Notes: generated by a model not told the origin, from the letters alone. DNA of 64,000 nt from Proteobacteria bacterium SG_bin6 (GCA_002083435.1 LWDJ01000014.1:1-64000), one strand, 5' to 3'; positions 16,879-25,924 are shown, counted from the first letter of the stretch. Numbers and translations are program-made.

Positions 16879-17277
16879 TTATTCGCCATCGAAGCCATCG
16901 CGCTCACGGCGCGGGCGGTCACCGCCTTCACGCTCGCGGCGGCGGCCGTCGCGGTCGCCCTTGCGCATCATCGCGCTCGGGCCATTCTCATGCGCGTCGA
17001 CGCGAATGGTGAGATAGCGGATAATGTCTTCATTGATGCGGATCTGCCGCTCGAGCTCGGCGACGACGCCGGCCGGGGCTTCGATTTCCAGCATCACATA
17101 ATGCGCCTTGCGGTTCTTGGCGATCTTGTACGCCAGGCTGCGCAGCCCCCAGGTCTCGGTCTTGACGATCCGGCCCTGATTTTCCTCGACGATCTTGGTG
17201 GCCATTTCGGCCAGTGCGTCCACCTGCGCCTGTGCCAGATCCTGGCGCGCGAGGAAGACGTGCTCGTAAAGAGCCAT
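16879..17277 (-). CDS. rpsF: 30S ribosomal protein bS6
   Basis: The 132-residue protein begins MALYEHVFLARQDL and carries the bS6 motifs TWGLRSLAYKI and ERQIRINEDIIRYLTIR. The C-terminal tail (from about 105) is rich in Arg, Asp and Gly, as in many alphaproteobacterial bS6 proteins. The frame continues upstream but only the ATG at 17277 gives a normal bS6 start. It heads the rpsF-rpsR-rplI operon and is divergent from fabD across 202 bp. Confidence 0.97.
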   Translation of the reverse strand: MALYEHVFLARQDLAQAQVDALAEMATKIVEENQGRIVKTETWGLRSLAYKIAKNRKAHYVMLEIEAPAGVVAELERQIRINEDIIRYLTIRVDAHENGPSAMMRKGDRDGRRREREGGDRPRRERDGFDGE

Positions 17278-17479
17278 GTCTTGTCCTTCATTTTGGCCGA
17301 TCGCTGAGCATCCGCACCATGCGAAGGCCCCCTCCGGCTGTCGTCCACGGGTAAGCGCGGCGGCGCAGCGCGCCACCGAAGGCGCGGCACATACAGCGAT
17401 CGCCGCGAAACGCAAGGCTGCTTGCCAAGTGGCGCCCCGATTTCTACCGCGCCGCTTTCAGTAAAGCAGGGGACAGGCA

Positions 17480-18412
17480 GTGCGCGCTTTCATCTTTCCG
17501 GGCCAGGGCAGCCAAGCGGTCGGCATGGGTGCGGCGCTGGCCGAGGCGAGCGCCGTCGCGCGCGAGGTCTTTGAGGAGGTGGACGAGGCGATCGGCCAGC
17601 ACCTGTTCCGCCTGATGAGGGAAGGCGCGGCCGAGGAACTCACTCTCACCGAGAACGCCCAGCCGGCGATCATGGCCAATGCGATTGCCACGCTCCGCGT
17701 GCTGGAGCGCGAGGGCGGGGTGCCGCTCGCCGAGAAGGTGGCGTTTGTCGCTGGCCATTCGCTCGGCGAATATAGCGCGCTGTGCGCGGCGGGCGCGCTC
17801 GACCTGGCGACGACCGCGCGGCTGCTGAAATTGCGCGGCCAGGCGATGCAATCGGCGGTCCCGGTCGGGGTTGGCGGCATGGCGGCGCTGCTCGGCGCGA
17901 CCCTGGATCAGGCGCAAGCGGTCGCGGCGGCGGCGGCGGAGGGCGAGGTCTGCGCCGTCGCCAACGACAATGCCGAGGGGCAGGTGGTGCTTTCCGGCCA
18001 CGCGGCGGCAATCGAGCGCGCGATCGGGCTGTGCAGGGAATTTGGCGTGAAGAAGGGCACCGCGCTGCCGGTCTCCGCGCCGTTCCACTGCCCGTTGATG
18101 GCGCCGGCCGCCGAGGCGATGGCGGCGGCGCTGGAGGGCGCGCGGATCGTCGCGCCTTTCGTCCCGGTGTTCGCCAACGTCACCGCCGCCCCCGTAAGTG
18201 ACCCGACCGAGATCCGCGCGCGGCTGGTCGAGCAGGTGACCGGCATGGTCCGCTGGCGCGAATCGCTGCTCGCGATGGAAGCGGCGGGCATCGAGCAGTT
18301 CGTCGAATTCGGCGCGAAGGTGCTGAGCCCGATGGTGAAGCGCACGGTGAAGGCGGAGCCGGTGAGCGTGGTGACGATGGCGGACATCGAGGGGTTGGCG
18401 CGGTCGCTCTGA
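17480..18412 (+). CDS. fabD: malonyl-CoA:ACP transacylase FabD
   Basis: The 310-residue enzyme moves malonyl groups from CoA to acyl carrier protein. It shows the FPGQGSQAVGMG start motif, the nucleophile elbow GHSLGEYSAL (Ser about 94) and the SAPFHCPLM segment carrying the catalytic His (about 199). The start is a GTG with AGGGGA about 7 bases upstream; no ATG gives the conserved N terminus. It opens the fabD-fabG-acpP-fabF-mltG operon. Confidence 0.96.
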   Translation: MRAFIFPGQGSQAVGMGAALAEASAVAREVFEEVDEAIGQHLFRLMREGAAEELTLTENAQPAIMANAIATLRVLEREGGVPLAEKVAFVAGHSLGEYSALCAAGALDLATTARLLKLRGQAMQSAVPVGVGGMAALLGATLDQAQAVAAAAAEGEVCAVANDNAEGQVVLSGHAAAIERAIGLCREFGVKKGTALPVSAPFHCPLMAPAAEAMAAALEGARIVAPFVPVFANVTAAPVSDPTEIRARLVEQVTGMVRWRESLLAMEAAGIEQFVEFGAKVLSPMVKRTVKAEPVSVVTMADIEGLARSL

Positions 18413-18471
18413 TATCGCCGATCATCCATAATGCATCAGCACGGATTTTTTGGACCATTTGGGAGTAAACG

Positions 18472-19209
18472 ATGTTCGACCTTACAGGCATGACCGCGCT
18501 CGTCACCGGCGCTTCCGGGGGGATCGGCTCGGCGATCGCGCGGGGGCTCGCGGGGCAGGGCGCGCGGCTCGCGCTGTCGGGCTCCAACCCCGATAAGCTC
18601 ACCGCTTTCCAGGCCGAACTCGGCGGCGATCATGTCGCGCTCGCCTGTGATCTGGGCGATGGCGCTGCGGTCGACGGCCTCGTCCCGCGCGCGGTGGAGG
18701 CGCTCGGCAAGCTCGACGTTCTGGTCAACAATGCCGGCGTCACCCGCGACAATCTGCTGATGCGGATGAAGGACGAGGAATGGGATCAGGTGATCCGCGT
18801 GAACCTGGAAGCCGCCTTCCGCCTCGCCCGCGCCGCCGCCAAGCCAATGATGAAAGCACGGTTCGGGCGGATCATTTCGATCACCTCGGTCGTCGGCGCG
18901 ACGGGTAATCCCGGCCAGGCCAATTACGCGGCCTCCAAGGGCGCGCTGACGGCGATGACCAAGGCGATGGCGCAGGAACTGGCGAGCCGGGGCATCACCG
19001 CGAATTGCGTCGCCCCGGGCTTCATCCAGTCGGCGATGACCGACGTGCTGCCCGAGGCGCAGAAGAGCGCGCTGCTCGGCCGTATCCCGGCGGGCGCGCT
19101 GGGGCAGGGGAGCGACGTGGCGGCGGCGGTCGTCTATCTCGCGAGCCGCGAGGCGGGCTATGTGACGGGGCAGACGCTGCACGTGAACGGCGGTATGGCG
19201 ATGCTGTAA
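18472..19209 (+). CDS. fabG: 3-oxoacyl-ACP reductase FabG
   Basis: The 245-residue classical SDR has the NADPH-binding TGASGGIG motif (12-19), NNAG (86-89), and the catalytic Ser139, Tyr152 and Lys156 (NYAASKGAL). It catalyses the first reduction in fatty-acid elongation. A purine-rich GGGAG lies about 6 bases before the ATG. The gene follows fabD by 59 bp and precedes acpP by 93 bp, the standard cluster order. Confidence 0.96.
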   Translation: MFDLTGMTALVTGASGGIGSAIARGLAGQGARLALSGSNPDKLTAFQAELGGDHVALACDLGDGAAVDGLVPRAVEALGKLDVLVNNAGVTRDNLLMRMKDEEWDQVIRVNLEAAFRLARAAAKPMMKARFGRIISITSVVGATGNPGQANYAASKGALTAMTKAMAQELASRGITANCVAPGFIQSAMTDVLPEAQKSALLGRIPAGALGQGSDVAAAVVYLASREAGYVTGQTLHVNGGMAML

Positions 19210-19302
19210 GCGCCTCCGCTTATTCGCGGCCTCTTGTCAGCCGGGGGCGCGCGTTCTACGGCTCCCCGCTGTTGAACCCCAATTGAAAGAGGGATGGAAA
19301 GC

Positions 19303-19539
19303 ATGAGCGAGACCGCCGATCGCGTAAAGAAGATCGTCGTCGAGCATCTGGGTGTGGAAGCCGACAAGGTGACCGAGGATGCGAGCTTCATCGATGATCT
19401 GGGCGCGGACAGCCTCGACATCGTCGAACTGGTGATGGCGTTCGAGGAAGAATTCGGCGTCGAAATCCCCGACGATGCCGCCGAGAAGATCAGCACCGTG
19501 AAGGATGCGATCACTTATATCGACGAGCATCAGGGCTGA
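19303..19539 (+). CDS. acpP: acyl carrier protein
   Basis: The 78-residue acidic protein has the GADSLDIVELVMAFEEEFG motif; Ser37 in DSL is the 4'-phosphopantetheine attachment site. It carries the growing acyl chain for the enzymes encoded around it. The start at 19303 (MSETADRVKKI) is preferred over an ATG three codons upstream because it gives the family N terminus and has GAGGGA upstream. Confidence 0.97.
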   Translation: MSETADRVKKIVVEHLGVEADKVTEDASFIDDLGADSLDIVELVMAFEEEFGVEIPDDAAEKISTVKDAITYIDEHQG

Positions 19540-19574
19540 TCGCCCTGTTCTTCCGGGGGTGAACCCCGCTCAAG

Positions 19575-19614
19575 CGGCTCCGCGCGCTCGGCATCAACCG
19601 GGGCGACGGAGCCG
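19575..19614 (+). terminator. possible attenuating hairpin between acpP and fabF
   Basis: An 8-bp perfect inverted repeat (cggctccg/cggagccg) with a 24-base loop is followed by tttcgatttt in the transcribed direction. This resembles a weak internal terminator that would leave acpP mRNA in excess over fabF mRNA, which is common around acpP. The long loop makes it a weak call. Confidence 0.3.
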
Positions 19615-19645
19615 TTTCGATTTTGACGGTTAGGAGAGTGGAACA

Positions 19646-20908
19646 ATGCGTCGGGTTGTCGTCACGGGGCTGGGGCTGGTCACGCCGCTGGGCGCCGATG
19701 TCGAGACGAGCTGGGCGAATCTGATCGCAGCCAAATCGGGCGCCGGGCACATCACCCATTTCGACGCGACCGATTATGCCTGCCGCATCGCCTGCGAGGT
19801 GAAGCCCAAGGATCATCCCTGGGGGTTCGATGCCTATAAGCGCGTCGATCACAAGGTGCAGCGCCAGGTCGATCCGTTCATCGTGTTCGGCATCGACGCC
19901 GCCGGCCAAGCGATCGAGGACGCCGGCCTGCTCGACATGAGCGAGGAAGAGCGGTTCCGCGCTGGCTGCTCGATCGGCTCGGGGATTGGCGGGCTGCCAG
20001 GAATCGAGAGCGAATCGCTGGTGCTTGAACATAAAGGCCCGCGTCGCGTCTCGCCGCACTTCGTCCATGGCCGGCTGATCAACCTGATTTCGGGCCAGGT
20101 CTCGATCAAATATGGGCTGATGGGGCCGAACCACGCCGTCGTCACCGCTTGTTCGACCGGCGCGCACTCGATCGGCGATGCCGCGCGGATGATCGCGATG
20201 GACGATGCCGATGTGATGCTCGCGGGCGGCGCGGAAGCGGCGATCTGCCCGATCGGCATCGCCGGCTTCGCGCAGGCGCGCGCGCTTTCGACCGGCTTCA
20301 ACGACACCCCCGAACGCGGCAGCCGGCCTTATGACCAGGACCGCGACGGCTTCGTAATGGGCGAGGGCGCGGGCGTGGTCGTGCTCGAGGAATATGAGCG
20401 TGCCAAGCGGCGCGGCGCAAAGATTTACGCCGAAGTGGTGGGCTATGGCCTGTCGGGCGACGCCTATCACGTCACGGCGCCGCACCCCGAAGGATCGGGC
20501 GCCTTTCGATCGATGCAGATGGCGATGCGCAAGTCCGGGCTTTCGCTCGGCGACATCGACTATGTGAACGCGCACGGCACCTCCACCCCGCTTGGCGACG
20601 AGCTGGAACTGGGCGCGGTGCGGCGGCTGTTCGGCAACGCGATCGGTACGCTGTCGATGAGCTCGACCAAATCGGCGATCGGCCATCTGCTCGGCGGCGC
20701 CGGGGCGGTGGAGAGCATCTTCTGCATCCTGGCGATGCGCGATCAGATCGTGCCGCCGACGCTCAACCTCGATAACCCAAGCGAGAATTGCGCCGGCGTC
20801 GATCTGGTGCCGCATATCGCCAAGGAGCGCCGGGTGAAGGCGGTGCTGAACAACAGCTTCGGCTTTGGCGGCACCAATGCCAGCCTGGTGATGAAGGCGA
20901 TCGACTGA
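19646..20908 (+). CDS. fabF: 3-oxoacyl-ACP synthase II FabF
   Basis: The 420-residue condensing enzyme has the active-site Cys in VVTACSTGAHS (Cys169), the NAHGTSTPLGD His and the SAIGHLLGGAG His of the Cys-His-His triad, and the C-terminal NSFGFGGTNASLV glycine-rich loop. It elongates acyl-ACP with malonyl-ACP. TTAGGAG lies about 9 bases before the ATG. It is followed after 23 bp by mltG. Confidence 0.96.
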   Translation: MRRVVVTGLGLVTPLGADVETSWANLIAAKSGAGHITHFDATDYACRIACEVKPKDHPWGFDAYKRVDHKVQRQVDPFIVFGIDAAGQAIEDAGLLDMSEEERFRAGCSIGSGIGGLPGIESESLVLEHKGPRRVSPHFVHGRLINLISGQVSIKYGLMGPNHAVVTACSTGAHSIGDAARMIAMDDADVMLAGGAEAAICPIGIAGFAQARALSTGFNDTPERGSRPYDQDRDGFVMGEGAGVVVLEEYERAKRRGAKIYAEVVGYGLSGDAYHVTAPHPEGSGAFRSMQMAMRKSGLSLGDIDYVNAHGTSTPLGDELELGAVRRLFGNAIGTLSMSSTKSAIGHLLGGAGAVESIFCILAMRDQIVPPTLNLDNPSENCAGVDLVPHIAKERRVKAVLNNSFGFGGTNASLVMKAID

Positions 20909-20931
20909 ATCGACTGCGGAGGGGGCGCGGG

Positions 20932-21897
20932 GTGCGCAGGCTTGGCTGGCTGCTGCTGATCGGAATCGTCGCGCTGGTTGGCGGGGCGCTGTTCGTGGCA
21001 CAGGACTGGGGCGGGCGCGGACCTTCCGCCCGGGCGCTGAGCTTCGAAGTGCCCGAGGGCGCCTCGCTCGCCGCCACCGCCGCGCGACTGGAACAGGCCG
21101 GCGCGATCCGATCGGCCGCGCGCTTCAAGCTCTACGCCCGGTTGTTCGGCGCGGCCGATCCGATCAAGTCGGGCGATTATCGCCTGCCGCGCGGGCTTTC
21201 CGCCGCCGACATCCTGAAGCTGCTGCAGGGCGGGCGGACGATCCAGCGTTTCGTCACCATTCCCGAAGGCTGGCCGGCGGTGCTGGTGCAGGAACGGCTG
21301 CTCGCGACGCCGGGCCTCGAAGGCACGGTGCCCGTGCCGGTGGAAGGCAGCGTGCTCCCCGACAGCTACAGCTTCCAGCCAGGCGACACGCGCGAGAGCG
21401 TGGTCGATCGGATGCAGCAGGCGATGGTCGCCTATCTCGCCGCCGCCTGGGAACGGCGCAAGCCTGGGCTCGCGGTAAGCACCCCGCGCGAGGCGCTGAT
21501 CCTCGCCTCGATCGTCGAGAAGGAAACCGGCAAGCCGAGCGAGCGGCGGCTGGTCGCGGCGGTCTATTCCAATCGGCTGAAGCGCGGGATGCCGCTCCAG
21601 GCCGATCCGACGACGATTTACCCGATCACCAAGGGCAAGCCACTCGGCCGGCGCATCCTGCTGTCCGAACTGCGCGCCAAGAACGGGTACAACACCTATG
21701 CGATGAGCGGCCTGCCGCAGGGGCCGATCTGCAACCCCGGGCGCGCCTCGATCGACGCGGTGCTCGACCCCGCCGACTCGAGCGCGGTGTATTTCGTCGC
21801 GGATGGTAGCGGCGGGCATGTGTTCGCCGACACGCTCGACCAGCATAACCGCAACGTGCAGAAATGGCGCGCTTTCCGCGCGGCACACGGTATCTGA
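20932..21897 (+). CDS. mltG: endolytic murein transglycosylase MltG
   Basis: The 321-residue protein has a single N-terminal membrane anchor (about 4-24) and a periplasmic YceG-like domain. The catalytic region ASIVEKETGKPSERRLVAAV contains the family's conserved Glu, followed by LQADPTTIYPI and YNTYAMSGLPQGPICNPG. MltG cleaves nascent glycan strands near the membrane. I chose the GTG at 20932 because it follows an AGGGGG-like purine run and places the anchor at the N terminus; the frame upstream overlaps fabF. Its place after fabF is common in proteobacteria. Confidence 0.93.
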   Translation: MRRLGWLLLIGIVALVGGALFVAQDWGGRGPSARALSFEVPEGASLAATAARLEQAGAIRSAARFKLYARLFGAADPIKSGDYRLPRGLSAADILKLLQGGRTIQRFVTIPEGWPAVLVQERLLATPGLEGTVPVPVEGSVLPDSYSFQPGDTRESVVDRMQQAMVAYLAAAWERRKPGLAVSTPREALILASIVEKETGKPSERRLVAAVYSNRLKRGMPLQADPTTIYPITKGKPLGRRILLSELRAKNGYNTYAMSGLPQGPICNPGRASIDAVLDPADSSAVYFVADGSGGHVFADTLDQHNRNVQKWRAFRAAHGI

Positions 21898-21959
21898 CAA
21901 CGCTTGTCCTAGCGTCAACCAGTGGTACACTCGCGGCACTACACAGCGTGGGTATCGCC

Positions 21960-22208
21960 ATGCGCGAGATGGAGAGCCTGATTGCCGCCCCCGGAGAGAC
22001 GCATGATTGCGTCTGGCGCAATCTGCCGCTGCTGGTGCGCTTCGCCTCGATCACCGCTGCCGGGCTTGCCTGCCTGATTCTCGCTTATGGCGTGCTGGTG
22101 GCGCCGCTTGGCGAGCAACTGCAATTGCTGTGCGTCGCCGCCTTCGCGACCGCCGCCGCGCTGCAGGTAAGCAGCTTTTTTTACGCCTGCTGGCGCGCGC
22201 AAGACTAG
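21960..22208 (+). CDS. small membrane protein, unrecognised
   Basis: The 82-residue frame starts MREMESLIAAPGETHDCVW and has two membrane segments (about 30-52 and 56-76) near its C terminus. No family is recognised and no strong Shine-Dalgarno is visible before the ATG; the next in-frame Met (MESL) is an alternative start. It lies 62 bp after mltG on the same strand and directly before the EcfG-like promoter of the next gene. Codon use fits the neighbours, which supports coding. Confidence 0.5.
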   Translation: MREMESLIAAPGETHDCVWRNLPLLVRFASITAAGLACLILAYGVLVAPLGEQLQLLCVAAFATAAALQVSSFFYACWRAQD

Positions 22209-22214
22209 CCGTGC

Positions 22215-22239
22215 GGAACGGTTGCCCCGGCCTATGGTT
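22215..22239 (+). promoter_or_regulatory. EcfG-type general stress promoter
   Basis: GGAAC (22215-22219), a 17-base spacer and GTT (22237-22239) match the alphaproteobacterial general-stress sigma factor consensus (GGAAC-N16/17-cGTT) except for the base before GTT. The predicted transcript would start about 30 bases before the ATG of the general-stress-type protein at 22277. Confidence 0.6.
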
Positions 22240-22276
22240 GTCCTCGCATCGGTGGGGGATCAGCCAGGAGGCCAAG

Positions 22277-22798
22277 ATGCAAACAGTTTCCGCGATGTTT
22301 GACAATCGAGACGACGCCCGGCGCGCGATCGCGGCGCTACGCGATGCCGGCGCGCGCGACTCGGCGCTATCCGTGATCGGTCGCGACGGCGAGAGCCAGG
22401 GCACCACCGATCTCGATGGTGACGACGATGGCGGCAGCCTGATCCGCGGCCTGCTTGGCGGCGGTGCGCTGGGTGCCGGGCTGGGCGTGGCGGCGCTCGC
22501 GATTCCGGGCGTCGGGCCGCTCGCGGCGGCGGGCGCGATCGCGGCGGCGGCGGTGCCAAGCGCGCTCGGCATTGGCGCGGCGGCGGGCGCGGTCGCGGGC
22601 TCGCTTAACGAGGCACTGATGGCGCACGGCGTCAGCGAGGACGACGCCCGCTATTATGAAGGCCGGCTCGGCCAGGGGGGCGTGTTCGTTTCGGTCGATA
22701 CGCGTGAAGCCGGGATCGACCCGGAAACCGCGGTCGGCATCTTGCATCGCCATGGCGGGCACAATGCCAGCCGCCAGACCGCCGCGTCGGGTTATTGA
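22277..22798 (+). CDS. general stress protein-like protein with glycine-zipper segment
   Basis: The 173-residue protein opens with a ferredoxin-like domain typical of general-stress proteins of the 17M/YflT type (AMFDNRDDARRAIAALRDAGARDSALSVI), followed by a long Gly/Ala-rich segment (about 58-112) able to insert in or span the membrane, and a C-terminal GVSEDDARYYEGRLGQGGVFVSVD part. AGGAGG stands 5 bases before the ATG. The EcfG-like promoter upstream fits a stress role. It is convergent with the sensor kinase. The biochemical function of the family is unknown. Confidence 0.75.
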   Translation: MQTVSAMFDNRDDARRAIAALRDAGARDSALSVIGRDGESQGTTDLDGDDDGGSLIRGLLGGGALGAGLGVAALAIPGVGPLAAAGAIAAAAVPSALGIGAAAGAVAGSLNEALMAHGVSEDDARYYEGRLGQGGVFVSVDTREAGIDPETAVGILHRHGGHNASRQTAASGY

Positions 22799-22804
22799 AC
22801 CGTG

Positions 22805-22833
22805 CCGCCGGCGCGTGGACGGCGCGCCGGCGG
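22805..22833. terminator. bidirectional GC-rich hairpin
   Basis: A perfect 11-bp inverted repeat (ccgccggcgcg / cgcgccggcgg, 7-base loop) fills the space between the convergent stress-protein and kinase genes. There is no T-run, but its position between two stop codons suggests it blocks read-through or protects both mRNA ends. Confidence 0.5.
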
Positions 22834-22834
22834 T

Positions 22835-24244
22835 TCAGGCGGCGAGCAGGCGCGCGCTGGGCACCGTGAGCGTGGCGATCAGGCCCCCCGGTGCCCAATC
22901 CTTGCGCACCGTGCCATCCAGGCTGCGCGTGACGCTCTGCTCGATCAGCCGCGAGCCGAAGCCGCGCCCGGCCGGCGGTACCACCGGCGGCCCGCCTTCC
23001 TCCTGCCAGCGTAGTGCCAGCTGATCCTGATCGATCCGCCAGTCGATCCGCACCCGGCCGCTGTTAACCGAAAGCGCGCCATATTTGGCGGCGTTGGTCG
23101 CGAGTTCGTGCAGCACCAGCGCGAATGCCTGTGCCGTTTCAGGCGCGAGCGCGACCGGTGGCCCGCTCGCCGTGCAGCGATCGGGGGTGGTGCCGGCATA
23201 GGGCTCCAACTCGCGCGTGACGATCGCCGCCAGATCGACACTGCTCCACCCCGCCTGCGCCAACAGCCCGTGCGCGCGGGCGAGTGCCTGAAGCCGGTTG
23301 CCGAGCGCCTCGCGATACGCCTCGATCGTCGGCGCGCGGGTGAGCGTGGCGAGCGACTGGACGATGCTCAGTAGGTTCTTGGCGCGGTGATCGACCTCGC
23401 GCGCGAGCAGCTTCTCGCGCGCCTCGGCCTGCTTGCGCTCGGTGATGTCGATGATCGTGCCGAGAAAGCCGGTGATGTGGCGCCCGCCATCGCGCAGCGG
23501 GCGATAAGCGACGAGCCAGCTTCGCTCCGCCTGCGCCACATCGTCCCAGCCGGTGATCTCGATGCCGCCCACTTCCTCGCCAGCCAGCAGGCGCGGCTGG
23601 ATCGCGCGCAGCGCCTCGCAGGTCGCGGGCGGCAGGATTTCCTCGATGGCGCGGCCATAATGCGCTTCGGGCGGCAGGCCGTTGATCATCGCGAGCCGCG
23701 AGTTGATCCGTTTGAAGCGGAAATCGGTATCGAACAGAACGATGCCGAGCGGCGCGGCCTCATAGACCGCCGCCGCCTCATGCGTGTCTTCCAGCGCGCG
23801 CTCCTCGCTCGCGCGCCGCATCGCCTCCAGTCGCTGCGGGCAGCGCAGCAGTTGCACCGTCCCCTCCAGCCGCACCGCCTGCCGCCCCTCGAAAGTGACG
23901 AAGCCGGTCGCGAGCACGGCTTGTTCCGGCCCGCCGTCGCGCGGCAAGACGCGGTACTGCGCCTCGTACATATGCGGACCGTCGGGATCGAGCGCGACCG
24001 CGACACGAGCCTCCACCGCGGCGCGATCCTCGGGGTGGACCGCGGCGCTCCAACGATCATAGGTCACCGGCTCGCCATCAGGCAGGCCCCAGACCCGGTG
24101 CAGCAGCGGATCCCAGGTGATTTCGCCGGTGCGAACATCATAGCGGTGGATGCCGACGCCGCAGCGCTCGAGCAGCTCGGCGAGCGGTCGCTCGGCCAGG
24201 CGATCATCGGTCGATGGCGAAGCCGGCCGCGCCTGCTGCGTCAT
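22835..24244 (-). CDS. PAS-containing HWE-family sensor histidine kinase
   Basis: The 469-residue cytosolic kinase has two PAS domains (about 28-135 and 155-272) and an HWE-type kinase core: phosphoacceptor motif EVDHRAKNLLSIVQSL (His286), the HELATNAAKYGALS N-box, and the WQEEGGPPV and GFGSRLIEQSV motifs. HWE/HisKA_2 kinases often feed the alphaproteobacterial general stress response (PhyR-NepR-EcfG), and the convergent neighbour carries an EcfG-like promoter, so a stress input role is a fair inference. No response regulator lies nearby. The upstream open frame is ignored because MTQQARP at 24244 follows an AGGAAC purine run. Confidence 0.85.
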   Translation of the reverse strand: MTQQARPASPSTDDRLAERPLAELLERCGVGIHRYDVRTGEITWDPLLHRVWGLPDGEPVTYDRWSAAVHPEDRAAVEARVAVALDPDGPHMYEAQYRVLPRDGGPEQAVLATGFVTFEGRQAVRLEGTVQLLRCPQRLEAMRRASEERALEDTHEAAAVYEAAPLGIVLFDTDFRFKRINSRLAMINGLPPEAHYGRAIEEILPPATCEALRAIQPRLLAGEEVGGIEITGWDDVAQAERSWLVAYRPLRDGGRHITGFLGTIIDITERKQAEAREKLLAREVDHRAKNLLSIVQSLATLTRAPTIEAYREALGNRLQALARAHGLLAQAGWSSVDLAAIVTRELEPYAGTTPDRCTASGPPVALAPETAQAFALVLHELATNAAKYGALSVNSGRVRIDWRIDQDQLALRWQEEGGPPVVPPAGRGFGSRLIEQSVTRSLDGTVRKDWAPGGLIATLTVPSARLLAA

Positions 24245-24321
24245 TGGTTCGTTCCTGTTCCGCCCCCGCGGCTCCCCTTCACCTATCAGTTTGTTTCGCT
24301 CGCCCCAAGTCCCTGCAAGGT

Positions 24322-24927
24322 CTAGTCGCGGGGCAGCGCGGAGGCGGCGCGTGCCTGGCGCTCGACGCTGGCAAGATCGCCCTTGTCCACCCAGCTTCCG
24401 CCCACACACAGCACCGCTGGCAGGGCGAGATAATCGGCTGCGGTCTCGGCGGTGATGCCGCCGGTGGGGCAGAAGCGTGCCTCATGGAAGGGCGCGGCGA
24501 GCGCCTTGAGCGCCTTCACCCCGCCCGATGCCTCGGCCGGGAAGAACTTGAAGTGGCGCAGGCCGAGCGCATAGCCGCGCATCAGGTCGCCCGCCGTCGC
24601 GACGCCGGGCAGGAAGGGCACGTCGCTCGCGATGATCGGCTCGGCGAGTGCCTCGGTGAGCCCGGGGGAGACGATGAACTCGGCGCCGGCCGCCATCGCC
24701 TGATCGAACTGATCGTGGCTGACGACCGTGCCCGCGCCGACGATCGCGCCCGGCACCTGCTTCATCGCCGCGATCGCATCGAGCGCGGCGGGGGTGCGCA
24801 GCGTCACTTCCAGCACGCGAAGCCCGCCGGCGACGAGCGCCTCGGCGAGCGGCCGCGCGGTGGCGGCGTCGTCGATCACCAGCACCGGGATCACCGGGCT
24901 GGTGCGCATGATCGCCTCGATCGTCAT
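24322..24927 (-). CDS. eda: 2-dehydro-3-deoxy-phosphogluconate (KDPG) aldolase
   Basis: The 201-residue class I aldolase cleaves KDPG to pyruvate and glyceraldehyde 3-phosphate, the last step of the Entner-Doudoroff pathway. It has the LEVTLRTPAAL motif with the conserved Glu, AGTVV, and HFKFFPAEASGG with the Schiff-base Lys. Its ATG overlaps the glk stop by four bases. It is the last gene of the zwf-pgl-edd-glk-eda chain. Confidence 0.95.
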   Translation of the reverse strand: MTIEAIMRTSPVIPVLVIDDAATARPLAEALVAGGLRVLEVTLRTPAALDAIAAMKQVPGAIVGAGTVVSHDQFDQAMAAGAEFIVSPGLTEALAEPIIASDVPFLPGVATAGDLMRGYALGLRHFKFFPAEASGGVKALKALAAPFHEARFCPTGGITAETAADYLALPAVLCVGGSWVDKGDLASVERQARAASALPRD

Positions 24928-25889
24928 TGGGCATACTCCTGGGCAAAGGCGGCGGCGGCGCCGAACAGGCCGGGTTGGGGGTGAGTGATCAGCTTCACCG
25001 GAATGTCTTCCATCAGCGATCGGAAGCGCCCCTTGGCGGCGAAGCGCTCGGCGAAGCCCGAGCGGGCGAAATGGTCCTTCAGCCGCAGCCCGAGCCCGCC
25101 GGCGATCACCACGCCCTTCGCACCTTGGGCGAGCGCCAGATCGCCCGCGACCGCGCCGAGGCTGAGGCAAAAGCGGTCGAGCGCGGCAAGCGCGAGGCTG
25201 TCGCTGCCCTCCAGCGCCATCGACCAGATCGCCTTGTCGTCGAGCCGGGGCACCGCGCGCCCCTCGATCTCGGCGAGGGTTTCGTAGATCGCGATGATGC
25301 CGGGGCCGGCGCAGATGCGTTCGGCGGAGACGCGCGTATAGGTCTTGCGCAGCCGCTTGAGCATGGCGTCTTCAAGCCCGTCGAGCGGGGCGAAATCCTG
25401 ATGGCCGCCCTCGGTCTCGATGACGTGATAGCCCTGCGCGAAGCGGTGGACGATCGCGACGCCAAGCCCCGTGCCGGGGCCGCACACGGTGAGGCTGCCA
25501 TTCTCGGGCAGGCGGACATTGGGGCCGCAGAGATGATCGAAATGTTCGGAGTCGAGCTGGGCGACGGCGTGCCCCACCGCGCCGAAATCGTTGATCAGGA
25601 CGAAGTCGTCGACCTCCAGCCGCTCGCGCACCAGCGCCGGGCGGATGATCCAGGGATTGTTGGTGAGTTTGATCAGCTCGCCCCCGACCGGCGAGGCGAC
25701 GGCGATCGCGGCCGCGCGGGGCAGGGCGCCGATCTGCGCGCCGAATGCCTGCCATGCGGTCTGGAGGCTGGCATATTCGGCGGTCTTGAGCGTGACCGAC
25801 TCGCCCAGTGCGACCACCCGACCATTCGCCACCTCGGCGAGGGCGAAGCGGGCGTGGGTTCCGCCGATATCGACTGCGACGACGTTCAC
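24924..25889 (-). CDS. glk: glucokinase
   Basis: The 321-residue protein matches the bacterial glucokinase family: N-terminal phosphate loop VAVDIGGTHARFALAEV, LTNNPWIIRP, the catalytic-Asp segment LINDFGAVGHAVAQL, and GPGTGLGVAIVHR. It makes glucose 6-phosphate for Zwf. I chose the GTG at 25889 because GGGAGA lies about 10 bases upstream and the conserved phosphate loop starts at residue 5; no ATG fits better. A palindromic repeat separates it from edd. Confidence 0.93.
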   Translation of the reverse strand: MNVVAVDIGGTHARFALAEVANGRVVALGESVTLKTAEYASLQTAWQAFGAQIGALPRAAAIAVASPVGGELIKLTNNPWIIRPALVRERLEVDDFVLINDFGAVGHAVAQLDSEHFDHLCGPNVRLPENGSLTVCGPGTGLGVAIVHRFAQGYHVIETEGGHQDFAPLDGLEDAMLKRLRKTYTRVSAERICAGPGIIAIYETLAEIEGRAVPRLDDKAIWSMALEGSDSLALAALDRFCLSLGAVAGDLALAQGAKGVVIAGGLGLRLKDHFARSGFAERFAAKGRFRSLMEDIPVKLITHPQPGLFGAAAAFAQEYAQ

Positions 25890-25924
25890 TTCGCTTTGTC
25901 TCCCTGCATGGTGCGTGGCGCCCG

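Noticed and set aside
19511..21001. A 496-codon minus-strand frame opposite fabF
   Set aside because: The fabF reading is certain by its active-site motifs, and the opposite frame has no recognisable protein features.
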